DNA from: Epiperipatus broadwayi
Taxonomy: Eukaryota; Onychophora; Udeonychophora; Euonychophora; Peripatidae
Length of the DNA stretch: 64,000 nucleotides
Assembly (NCBI GenBank): GCA_028023455.1
Contig: JAQFVV010000037.1
Span: 620,001 to 684,000, forward strand
Reading direction: 5' to 3'
Shown here in pieces: positions 12,160 to 21,352 of the stretch. The notes beneath the pieces are model-generated. The model was not told the origin of the DNA. It searched no databases and was given only the letters and a program-made list of their open reading frames with translations. Within the stretch, counting starts at the first letter, position 1. Every line of letters begins with the position of its first letter. Both the position numbers and the translations under genes were made by a program.

Positions 12160-12576
12160 ATGAGTGACTTGACTGGAGCTACTCGGATACATTTGCAGTA
12201 TGCCACAGCATGTCTTCAGGTATTCAAAACCAAAATCTTAGTGGAAGAGGAGAAAATAGACCAACTAGGAAACCAAAAGATCACAAGCGAACGATTAAGA
12301 CGGGCAGTGCTGCATCGGAAGACAAAACGAAACCGCCAATATCAATTCAGGCAAAGGAAGCAAGTGTGGCTGAGAGATCTGAGGCCAACTAGTATAGTGC
12401 AGAGAGAAGTAAAAAAGTTTTTTCCAATATATAAAGGCCCTCATTTGTTAAAAAAGAAGTGTGGAATAAGTGTTTTGTTTTGGAAAAATAATCTCAGCAT
12501 AAAAAGAGAATATAATATTAGAAACAGAAACTTAAAACCTTATATACCACCGGACCCCGGAATATATACAAATTAA
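12160..12576 (+). pseudogene. Integrase C-terminal tail (Ty3/Gypsy pol) of the outer LTR element
   Basis: A 138-residue frame ending about 250 bp before the right LTR. Residues about 45-70 are a basic helix (RLRRAVLHRKTKRNRQY). Next come FRQRKQVWLRDLRPTS and VKKFFPIYKGPHLLKKK, which match the post-catalytic GPY/F-type module of Gypsy integrases (a ...KKFFxxYEGPY... core). The end, NRNLKPYIPP, matches the usual pol C-terminus ('NVKNLKPY'-like). The HHCC finger and DDE core are absent. The position directly before the 3' LTR fits Ty3/Gypsy gene order. Confidence 0.7.
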
Positions 12577-12823
12577 AAATAATAGATACATACCATGTTA
12601 GACTAAATACAACACAGACCCGATTTAGGACACAGAAGATTGAATTATGGATAAACCGTGAGATATAATAAAGTAAAGAAAACACCGTAGGTAGTAACAA
12701 ATTAAATATTACAGCAAATAAAGAGTAGGTTTGAACTCACCTGGCATAAATTCTTACCTCTGACCTGAAGCAACAGCATTTTTTTTTTTTAAACATTTTT
12801 TTTCCTCACTAACTATTGGGAAA

Positions 12824-14904
12824 TGAAGCAATGGATCTGAAGTCCAATCCATGCTTCACATCTTCCTATAAACTTGATTAATATTGTAGACCTAAATTAA
12901 GTTTATAGTCCAATATCAGCAGGGTTTTGCATTAGAGTTAAAAATAATTATGCTTATTAAACGTGTATTACATTTAAATATTTTGTTTTAAATAAATTTC
13001 ATTCTATTAATAAAAATTGCTTAACCTATTAGTCAAACATATATATATACATCTAGCGTATATATATATGAGTTAATGCAAAATTCTGCTGAAATAAAAT
13101 GCTTATTCTACTATAAAAAAATAATAATATATTGTTGTTAAAATTTTGTTAAAATATTTAGTATGATTTGATTTTGAGATAAGCCTGCCAACATTTTCTA
13201 AAAGAATGTATAGTTTTAATTAGTGAGCCATTCAAGTGTAATTAAAGATGGCCTTCTCTTTCTTTCTTTTTAATTAAGAGAATTCAAACTTTGAAGTAAG
13301 AAAGTTAGAGTAAAAAAGTTAAAGTTATTTTTAGAAAGTGTTGCTTTGAAACAAAGGAGCATGGGGAGGCTTATCAAGATCTCAGATCATACAAACAATA
13401 GAAGGTAGCTGACAGAGAGGGTATAAATAGAAGGGAGAACAAAAGATTGATTATTCAGATTTTTCCTTTTGAAGGATTCAGTTGATTCTGATTTTCCTTG
13501 TGAAGGTGATTCTTTCAGAGTTTGCTATTGCAAGATTGATTCAGATTTTGCTATTGCAAGGTGCATTCAGATTTCTCTTAGGAGAACTCTGTCAGATTTT
13601 GTTCGTGATTTTATTCCCAAAAGTCTACAACTGTTGTCTACAAATCATGAAGAAGTTTGAACCTGCTCAAGCTAAAAATCATATAAGTTTGATAGATTCT
13701 ACTATGCTCGGCTAGGCAAATAAATAGCTTTGCCTATCGCCGAGGTTCCGGAATACCATTCAAAATGCCTTAATATCCACTCAATAGTCATCTGAACTCT
13801 GTGCCGTGTCTGGAGAACTTTTCGTGAAACCATACTACATATTTTCATTGTCCGGACAACTACATCTCGACGGTCGGATCAAGCCACGAACGCCGTAGGG
13901 AACATGACCAAGGAAAAAGGACGGTAATCGTATCTCCTCTATTGAACTATTTCTTATGCTACCTTTTGTTCATTTTTTTCTAATTGCTTCAGTGAATTAT
14001 ATGTATTTGTTGATGTAACCATTTGTATTAGACTAGTCTTAATTATATATATTATGTGATCATCTATCTATATTTAACCTTTTCCCTTCGCTATTCTTCC
14101 TTACTAACATGTGTAAATATTTAGTATTCCATTGCGGTTGAGTTAATAGTTAATTTTTGTTCATTTAAAATCTCTTTCCAGTTTTATTCATGTTTGTTAA
14201 TTAAATACGAGTCAGTTTCTTTTGTGTGCCAACTTGATCTCTTTGATAACGCCTCTTGTCCGCCATTAGCGTTACGTATATCTGATTTAACTATATACGT
14301 TTTAAATAATTTTTAAACCCTGTTTGTAGCGCAAAGCAATTAGAAATGCTTGCGAAAGATTCTTTTTTTATCGTACGTTATCGAGAAGATCGAGCTGACA
14401 ATTTTTAATAAAATTGGGAAGAAAAGAGTTAGACCGCAAACCTATTAATCTGTTTTTATTGTCTAATTAGTTTGTTTCCTTAATTTAGGGGAATAGCGGA
14501 GGCCATTAAATCATTAGTCATATTATTAAAGTCATTAATTAAACATATGATTTAACTATAAAAAGCTTGAGTTTCTTAATTTGTTATAAATGCTTTATTT
14601 TACTTTTCAATGATCCAGGCACGCATAACGCAAAACACATATTTCTTAGTACTTTTGCACATTTAACAGCTCCTTAGGATTTCCCGTCCATGTCTCTTCC
14701 GCTGTTGCTAAGCTTTGTGGCCGGTTGAAAAATAATTTGTGTGGCTCAGATAGTGTTGTTCGGTTCATAATAACTTCGAGACTAGACGAATAGGGCAGAG
14801 GTCATAGTATTCTTGATTTAATATCTCGCGTATGGTTGGCCTTGAGGTACTTTCGCCTAGTATTCGAACTGGGTTAAATCAACATACATCATCTGACTGT
14901 CACA
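12824..14904 (+). repeat. 3' LTR of the outer LTR element
   Basis: The complete-looking copy (2,081 bp), TGAAGCAATGG to CTGTCACA, followed by ATAC. TATAAATA lies at 13,422-13,429. Short frames at 13,469-13,715 are shared with the left LTR in two reading frames and reflect repeat structure, not a gene. Confidence 0.88.
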
Positions 14905-15395
14905 ATACTAGGATCAGAACTCCAAATGTCCTTCAATTGGCAGACAGGGACCTTGCATGAAATTCCCAATGCTTTCCCAAAAAAGGCAGACAATTCTCGA
15001 TTCATTACATTTATCCAATTGCGCATACATTTGTCTTTAGAGGCATATTTATTTGTTTCCTTAACAATTTTTGCGTACAGTTTTTTATCAAATAATATAT
15101 GAAAAAAGTCTAAAATAGAATATTCACCTGTAATAGAGAACTTCAAATCTGGAATCTTCATAAAATTATCTTCATTTAACTGCCCTGCATTTATGTTCAT
15201 AGGCATATTACTGGATGAAGGTCCTGGTCTACTGCTAACTTATGGAAGCACATTTTTGGTTTTTTTTTTTGTCTTTAAGCTGGTAATGGGTTTCTTCGAT
15301 GTCGAATCAAAAGCTTCTTCTACATCGCTGTACATAATGCTATCCTCAGAATCAAAGGGCTTAAAAACAGCGAACTGATAGAATCCATTTCTGCC
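14905..15395 (-). pseudogene. piggyBac transposase, N-terminal part (broken)
   Basis: Minus-strand reading gives an acidic leader (FKPFDSEDSIMYSDVEEAF), a Lys-rich linker, one in-frame stop near 15,240, then an open stretch at 14,889-15,206. That stretch has YSILDFFHILFDKKLYAKIV, ETNKYASKDK and the LKDIWSSDPSIV end. These match the start of the piggyBac DDE domain (the 'IVxETNxYA' and 'WSxD' blocks). The frame continues across the ATAC junction into the transposase remnant at 2,395 and below, which proves the LTR element landed inside this gene. An ATG near 15,394 is out of frame by one base with the leader. Inactive. Confidence 0.8.
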
Positions 15396-15984
15396 GCTTA
15401 TTGAACTTGCATGCTTTTTTTTTTTTGTATAATCTAATAAATTGAGGAAAAAATAATAATAATTGACCTTATTAATAAAAAAAATTCATTTTTTGTCTGA
15501 GAAAAATATGGCACATACCTATCGAAAGAGAAAAAAAAGCACAGAGAATTATGGTATAGGCGCATGCGTAGTTCTCTCAGTTTTTTCGCAATATAAAAAA
15601 AGAAAAAATTTCAACGAATCAGCTGCGACACGTGAAAGATTCGCTACAAAGAATCAACCAGTTAATTTAAAAAAAATTCAAACTATCTCAGTATAATCGA
15701 ATAAGTGGATCTTCAAAGTATATATTGATGGGTACTTATTATGTGGTTGGCATTCTCGAACCATAACTTGATTTTTTTATCATAATTGTGTAATAATTAT
15801 TAGAAATCAAAATATATATTATATATTTATTTTTTACAGAAATGTTTCATTTTTAAATCCATTCTGTGTAATGTTACAAGAAAGATTAAAGTCACGGAAA
15901 ATGCAACTGTCTTGATATGTAGTCACTACAATAGGCTGTTATAACATTTAGTGATATCGTAAAAATTTCGGTAAAAAATTAAAC
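15396..15984. other. Gene-free stretch right of the piggyBac N-terminus
   Basis: Probably the 5' untranslated side of the piggyBac element. A 77-residue frame at 15,463-15,696 has no recognisable content. No terminal repeat could be defined. Confidence 0.35.
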
Positions 15985-16521
15985 GGTTGTCGTCGAATAG
16001 CTACCATATCCCACTCGATGGCGCAGTTTTCACGCTTAAACTATAAAATATTATCATTCCCGGGCCGTTAATTATAATCATTTTGATGTGTTTTTTGTAA
16101 TGCGAAAATAAAAACAAAAGAAAATCGTCTTTTTTAAATATTATTTAATTTTAAACATTATTTTTTATTAACGTATACAAATTAAATGATAATAATAAAT
16201 GTAAAATAAAATAAACAAATTACAGTTTGATTCGTCTTTTTTAGTTTGCTTTTTATTACAAAAATCAATTTTCTTTCGGAGATTTTTTTACTGGGGTTAC
16301 GGCTTTTTTTGTTGTTGTTTAAAAACTCATAATCGGAATAAAAAGTAAAATTTCTTACTCTTCCTTTTACATTTTATTTCTACAGAGAAACAGATATTAT
16401 TGTGTTATCGCTATTTTTTACTTTTTTAGTCTTTGTTTTAAATTTTATTTTTTTTTTACAAACAGATATTACCGCTATTTTTTATTTCAAATAGAATGAC
16501 AACTGAAAGTAAAAGTTGTTA

Positions 16522-16572
16522 CGGTTAGGTTTAGGGTTAGCTTTAGGATTAGTTTTAGGTTTAGGGTTAGTG
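16522..16572 (+). repeat. Degenerate TTAGG/TTAGGG-like interstitial repeat
   Basis: About 50 bp of variants of the animal telomere unit (GGTTAGG, TTTAGGG, TTAG, TTTAGGA, TTAG, TTTTAGG, TTTAGGG, TTAG). It lies inside element 1. It is too short and degenerate to be a telomere. Confidence 0.55.
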
Positions 16573-17265
16573 TTCTGTTGTTTGTAATGCTAAAATAAAA
16601 AATATCAAAATCGTATTTTTGTAAATATTTTTTTTTAATAACATCTATAAAATAAATGATAACAATAAATGTAAACTATATTCAATAAAGTATAACAGTA
16701 GTCGGAGAAAAGAAAGAAACTAAAACTTTTTTAAACAATGACAAATATATATATAAAATGTTTATAATATATGCTTTTTATGACATTTAAAAAAACAGTG
16801 TACAATTGTACTTTTCTTACTGGATATTTTTGTGTTAACGCTCTTTTTTATTTCAAAAATATACACATGGTACAATCTTAAATGACTCGTGGAATGTTAC
16901 GAACAGTATGTTACTTGACTTACCTAATTTTAACTCACTTTATACATATACACCTTTACCCCGCTTAGCGATTGTCTACTTAGTGATATTTCATAATAGC
17001 GATCATCATCAATTTGTACCCACTACTTCGATGTACAATCGATTATTCGCTATAACGATCAGGAAAAATAAAAATTTGGCAGCCATCTTGAATTTTGCGT
17101 CACTGATGACGTCAGAGATAGCTATATTATACCCAAAAGCAAAAGTATATTATTGTAATGTGTATACAGGTAATGACTTTGCTGTAATTGTATACACATA
17201 CAATATTTTATTCATAAAACCCTTAAAAATATCTATAATTACTTTATCTATAATACTGTATACAT

Positions 17266-17650
17266 CAGTGGTCCCCAACCTTTTTGCACTTAAGAGCACA
17301 TTCTTTAATACCGGCCAGGTGGCGGGAACCATTTATTTTTTCAACCAGGTGGCGGGCACTATTTATTTTTTCAATGTAAATTTATAGTTGGATTAATAAT
17401 ATACAAAAAAATATTTATTTCAAAAATAAAATTTTAATATATAATTAACATTTATATTTTTATGCTGTAAAAGTATAGTATGCCCTACAATTTGATTACA
17501 ATATAATACAATAATTTATAAGAAATTTAAAAAAATTAAACTTATTTGTATCAGATAAATAATTTTTTATCGTGTTCTGATAGCAGCGGGCACACGTAAA
17601 ATGGTATACGGGCACCATGGTACCCGCGGGCATAGGGTTGGGGACCCCTG
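17266..17650. mobile_element. hAT-type MITE, 385 bp
   Basis: Ends CAGTGGTCCCCAACC and (inward from the right) CAGGGGTCCCCAACCC are typical hAT inverted repeats. GTATACAT is duplicated exactly at 17,258-17,265 and 17,651-17,658. It holds a short direct repeat (CAGGTGGCGGG at about 17,316 and 17,346). Non-coding. The frames that cross it at 16,908-17,387 are by-products. Confidence 0.9.
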
Positions 17651-17730
17651 GTATACATCATATATAATAAATAACACAGCAAATGTTCATCCACTTTTTC
17701 TTTTAAAATACGTATATATGTTCTACAATA

Positions 17731-18020
17731 ATATCAACAAATTAAAAATCCTTCTTTTTTTTTTCAAAAACATTATTTTCTTATCTCAATACTGAACATA
17801 TTCAACGTTGATTGTAATTAAATAATGTAAAAGAAAGAGTAATAAAATATAGCAGTGGGAGAGAGATATCCTTGAAAATGATTGTATGAAGATAAACAGT
17901 TGAAACGGAGTTTTGTATTATATAAATACTGTATATACAGTATATATATATGTTCAATATTGAGATAAGAAAATAAAATTTTTGAAGAGAAAAAGGAGGA
18001 TTTTTAATTTGTTGATAATA
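17731..18020. repeat. Imperfect long palindrome
   Basis: An arm at 17,731-17,800 is the near complement of 17,950-18,020 (TATCAACAAATTAAAAATCC against GGATTTTTAATTTGTTGATA, and TTATCTCAATA against TATTGAGATAA). The loop is about 150 bp. It lies inside the Tigger-like element. Confidence 0.65.
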
Positions 18021-18578
18021 CTGTATACAAATATTCCAATATATAAATACAGTACAAGACAAATAAAATACCATTATCACAAATTTTCAGGAAAACACTA
18101 AATAAGAATATTAAACTGCGTGTGTGTGTGTTTTAAATATGATATATTATTTTTAGAACACCTGGATAATTATGTAAAAATAGTTACTGATTTTGTAACT
18201 TCATTAATAAACATGTTGTTTACACTCAAGATGTTTCAAATCAAAAAAAAAACCAACATTTTAAAACAATATCGAATTAGAAAAGTTTAAAAAAAAAAAA
18301 CAGATTGCATTTAATTAAAAATCTTTCTACTCAAACGGCGAACGGGGGGGGGGGTGCATTATTACATTACTAAAAATATACAGTAAGAAAAATAAACCTA
18401 CCTGTATGTTTTAGAAAATTAGAAGTTAGATTTTTTACTTTGAAAATAAGTTGATTTTTTTTTTCTATATGTTCAATTAAATAATTAATAATTAAACATT
18501 GTTTTTTAATTTGAATAATTTCACATAAGTAATAAATGAAATTCACAGGCTTATATATACCTGTGTCTATATTTGTAA

Positions 18579-18669
18579 TAGACAGGGTATGAGCAAAGAC
18601 TTTCACAGTGTTATGAGATAGTGAGGAGAGTGGTGGGTCATGTGAAAATCTGTGCTCATACCCTGTCTA
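18579..18669. repeat. 29-bp inverted repeat with 33-nt loop
   Basis: The arms 18,579-18,607 and 18,641-18,669 share TAGACAGGGTATGAGCA and TTTCACA with two mismatches. It would fold as a strong hairpin. It could be a tiny MITE or a structured RNA; nothing in the sequence decides. Confidence 0.6.
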
Positions 18670-19455
18670 TAAGTAATAAAATAAATGTATAGTAGTAATA
18701 TATAGTGTAATACAATTTTTAAAAAAAAGCACTTCAGTATAGATTTTTTTTCTCATTACGATGAAAAACTTCCGCGGAAGAATATAAAAACTTTTAAATT
18801 CAAATTTAGTTTCATTGCTGTTCTGTACTTTTTAAAGTGAAAATATGCATTTTTTTTTCTAGTGATATAAAACTTTTCTTTTTAGATACTGTATTTAGTC
18901 ATCATTGTCATGAAAAAATCAAGAATATCTTCGAGCTTGGAAATCAATGTTGATATTTTACATCACTGGAACCGACCAATTTTTTTCCCATAGACCCCCA
19001 TTATAATTACGTATTTTGTCTATGATATTCTTGCTTAACGATGAGTTTTGGAGGACCAATTGCCATCGCTAAGCGGGGTAAAGGTGTATCTCGTCAACAT
19101 TTAATACTTAAAACTTCAATACACTACGGTGTAAAAAGTCTGTTAATTATTACTTTACAAAATCTGAACATTTCAATACTTTAAAATAAAAAAAAAATCC
19201 AATGAAAACATTTTCATCCAATTCAAAAAACACACCCTCTCCCCAAGCCGTAACCATTTTATAAACTGTGCGAATTCGGTAAATGTATTTGCTGCGATGC
19301 GACATACATACTGTACTGCGATGTGACATAGCGGCCTGCAATCTGTAGCACAACAAAAAAGTTGTATTATAGGCAACGTGGGTTCGAACGTGTTGGCCGC
19401 GGAAACAGCGCCATCCAGTGGGATATGGTGACTCATCGACGACAACCAATTAAAC

Positions 19456-20300
19456 TTTTAAAGCATTTAATAAATTGGTAGATTTATTAGATATTAAAAA
19501 TAATTTGTTCAGATTTTTAAAACAAATGTCAAACAAAGAAGATTTTATTCATTTTGCAAATTGAATCTGCTCCTCCTGAAATTTGATGAAGTGACAGCAC
19601 TTTGTTTTGACTAAAATCTAATTTTTTAAATAATTATGAAAAGCAAATGTGATTTTTTTAAATTTATTTAATTTCTAAACAAAAATATCTATCAAATGGA
19701 TTCAAATTTATTATATTCTGATAATTAATAACGATTTAATATCAAAGTAAAACGTAAATCTAGTGAGCGAAATCTGTCCGAATGTTAGTGTAGTGCAAAA
19801 GGGTTAACCGTCTTAAATCTTAACATATTATATTTTCTACAGAATTCTTTTTCCCTTTATACTGTTGTTTGAATTTATTTTACCAACAAATCTGAATATT
19901 ATTCTCTGTTTGTTTGGGTTTTTTTTTCAATGTATCACCACCACTTTTCTCTGTGTTTCAAGTGTTTTAATCTTTTGGAAAAATAATCTCAGTTTTATTG
20001 GAATGCAGATTTGATCAACATTGATATTAATCCTATAAAATTTGACTCTTTATTTACAGATTCATTATAACTGTCTTTTTGGAATTAATTAACTAATAAT
20101 CTTTGTATAATGAAATACACTTTCTATTTTAAATTATTATAAATATTGAAGTGGTGACTCGTGCTAATTTTAAACTATTATTCATTTTTATATATTTTTG
20201 ATTTTGATTGCAATCAATGTTAAATTTATTAAAATAAATATGTATGTATATATGCAAGGAAATAAAATCATTCGTCACCTGACTTAAAGTCATACAGATG
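19456..20300. other. Gene-free AT-rich stretch
   Basis: No exon, repeat border or RNA gene was recognised. It may belong to an upstream intron of the host gene whose exons start at 20,980. Confidence 0.35.
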
Positions 20301-20385
20301 TCTGAAAATTTCAGAGTTTCTACTTAATAGTTAACTATTAGATCAATGCTGGGCTTTAGCTGGTATTTTTAGATCTAATTTCTGT

Positions 20386-20446
20386 ATATCCTAGCGCCTC
20401 ATTGATGACAGCCAGCAGCTAGAAACTGGTCTGGGGATAGGGATAT
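20386..20446 (+). ncRNA. Hammerhead-like ribozyme motif, copy 1
   Basis: Stem I: ATATCC (20,386-20,391) can pair with GGATAT (20,441-20,446), and CCTCA (20,397-20,401) pairs with TGGGG (20,432-20,436), with an internal loop between. The core TTGATGA (20,402-20,408) differs from the canonical CUGAUGA by one base (C3 to U). Stem II is short: AGC/GCT (20,410-20,412 and 20,418-20,420), with a C-A mismatch at its base. GAAA follows (20,422-20,425), then a minimal stem III (AC..GT) and the GTC cleavage triplet ending at 20,431. The core substitution should weaken or abolish activity. Identification is from the motif and pairing seen by eye; no folding was run. Confidence 0.55.
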
Positions 20447-20752
20447 TTGGAAAAGCTTATTAAGAGCTATTCGCGCTCATTATATAACATTTGTAATACA
20501 AGCTTATTAAATTAAGTCACATGGTGTATGATTTGATTTCCTTTCAATTATAGTTTTGCTCTTGAGGCTTTGGCAATGTTATATTGCTAAAGCTGTTAAT
20601 ATATGGTATATCTGAACTTTGTTCAGTCCTGTAGCTATTTAAGTTAGCTGGATTTGAATCGTGGATTTCTGAAAATTTCAGATTTTTTATTTAGTAGTTA
20701 ACTATTACATAAATACTGGGCTTCAGCTTATATTTTTAGATCTAATGTCTGA

Positions 20753-20814
20753 ATATCCTAACACCTCACTGATGTCAGCCAGCAGCTTTGAAACCGGTCT
20801 GGGAATAGGGATAT
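20753..20814 (+). ncRNA. Hammerhead-like ribozyme motif, copy 2
   Basis: Same layout as copy 1. ATATCC (20,753-20,758) pairs with GGATAT (20,809-20,814), and CCTCA (20,764-20,768) faces TGGG. The core CTGATGT (20,769-20,775) has the canonical C3 but A9 changed to U. It shares the AGC/GCT stem II and GAAA (20,790-20,793), then AC CG GTC with the triplet ending at 20,799. Each copy breaks a different core position, so their shared ancestor would have had the intact CUGAUGA...GAAA core. Confidence 0.55.
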
Positions 20815-20979
20815 TTGGAAAAGCTTATTAAGAGCTATTGATGCTCATTATATAATATATATATATATATGCACGCTCATTTCCTTAAACATTTTTTTTT
20901 AATTAATTAATATCTATTAACCTCTTGATATTAATTAGATCTTTATAATTGTACAAATAAATATTTATTTGTTTAATAG

Positions 20980-21072
20980 GCCGACTAGGAGGAATCCTCA
21001 TGTTGAAGAGACTAAAAATATAAATTCATCTCCACAAAAACAAAGGCAGTCTCCTAGGAAGGCAGCAAAGGG
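20980..21072 (+). CDS. Host gene, internal coding exon A (93 bp)
   Basis: Exon of an unrecognised host protein. The acceptor is TTTAATAG|G and the donor GG|GTACAA. It enters with one base completing a codon and leaves with two. Translation reads PTRRNPHVEETKNINSSPQK and then QRQSPRKAAK, a polar, basic, low-complexity stretch with an SPRK motif typical of disordered nuclear or RNA-binding proteins. The phase matches exon B exactly. Upstream exons are not visible between 19.4 and 20.98 kb, so the gene begins further left or outside the window. The preceding ~120 bp carry a TA run and a T-rich acceptor tract. Confidence 0.65.
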
Positions 21073-21220
21073 GTACAAATATTTTATTTTTTTTATAAGT
21101 GTTAGTTACCAATTTATTGTGATTTTGTACTTTTTTAATTTTCTAAAATATTGTGTTGAAAATAGGTTTTACATATTTGTTTTATGATTACATGTTCTCT
21201 TGATTTATTAATTCATTTAG

Positions 21221-21352
21221 GAAAGCAGAAACTGATTCCAAAGATCAAAATGCTTCATCTTCCATTGTTTCCCCCAAAAAGTCTTCTGGGAAACAATTAT
21301 GCAAAAAGGAAGAAGAATCATCGAGGAAGCATTATCCAAGTAGGAGAAATAC
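21221..21352 (+). CDS. Host gene, internal coding exon B (132 bp)
   Basis: The acceptor is TTCATTTAG|G and the donor AC|GTAAGT, a consensus donor. The frame is carried over from exon A across a 148-bp intron. Translation reads KAETDSKDQNASSSIVSPKK, SSGKQLCKKEEESS and RKHYPSRRN. It is rich in Ser, Lys and Glu with another SPKK motif, consistent with a disordered, phosphorylatable, nucleic-acid-binding tail. No folded domain is visible. It ends with two bases of a codon that is completed by exon C. Confidence 0.7.

Larger units (their letters stand above)
2396..14904 (+). mobile_element. Ty3/Gypsy-type LTR retrotransposon, defective, host to a second LTR element
   Basis: Two direct repeats of about 2.0 kb (2,396-4,400 and 12,824-14,904) start with TGAAGCAATGG and end with CTGTCACA, the usual TG...CA. 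The flanks are ATAC on both sides (2,392-2,395 and 14,905-14,908), a perfect 4-bp target duplication inside a piggyBac gene. A GCCCAACGTGGGGCC block follows the left LTR, and an integrase C-terminus precedes the right LTR, so the element runs left to right with integrase last, as in Ty3/Gypsy. Protease, reverse transcriptase and RNase H were not found: only gag-like and integrase-tail sequence remain between 11.7 and 12.6 kb. A second LTR element interrupts it at 6,274-11,055. Confidence 0.85.
16951..19086. mobile_element. Tigger/pogo-like element with TA duplication
   Basis: Terminal inverted repeats CACCTTTACCCCGCTTAGCG at 16,951 and its complement ending at 19,086, flanked by TA on both sides (16,949-16,950 and 19,087-19,088). 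The CxCxTTACCCCGxxTTxxCGAT layout resembles Tigger-type ends of the Tc1/mariner group. No transposase frame is evident, so it is non-autonomous or decayed. It contains the hAT MITE at 17,266 and an imperfect palindrome at 17,731-18,020. Confidence 0.7.
15985..19447. mobile_element. GGTTGT element 1: DNA transposon with 8-bp duplication
   Basis: The left end GGTTGTCGTCGAATAGC and the right end (read inward) GGTTGTCGTCGATGAGT continue as matching terminal inverted repeats for about 40 bp, both reaching CCATATCCCAC and GATGGCGC. AATTAAAC is duplicated exactly at 15,977-15,984 and 19,448-19,455. No transposase reading frame was found. Much of its length is later insertions (a Tigger-like element at 16,951-19,086 with a hAT MITE inside). 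Two relatives lie at 28,510 and 41,308. Ends with GG and an 8-bp duplication are compatible with Merlin or Mutator-like superfamilies, but I cannot assign it. Confidence 0.88.
20301..20857 (+). mobile_element. Partial tandem repeat carrying two hammerhead-like ribozyme motifs
   Basis: A ~188-bp segment (20,301-20,488) recurs at 20,669-20,857. Each copy starts TCTGAAAATTTCAGA, carries a hammerhead-like motif near its end, and closes with AAAAGCTTATTAAGAGCTAT and GCTCATTATATAA. Between them is ~180 bp of single-copy sequence. The predicted cleavage points are 368 nt apart. Tandem hammerhead-bearing units of this size are the known layout of the terminal repeats of Penelope-like elements and of non-autonomous retrozymes. 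No reverse transcriptase lies nearby, so a retrozyme-like or truncated Penelope-like copy is inferred. Confidence 0.6.

Noticed and set aside
16908-17387. 159-residue reading frame as a gene
   Set aside because: It crosses the end of the Tigger-like element and a hAT MITE border, and its repeated QVAGTIYFFN comes from a direct repeat in the MITE.
19150-19449. Two overlapping 90-99 residue minus-strand frames
   Set aside because: They cover the terminal inverted repeat of GGTTGT element 1 and have no recognisable content.
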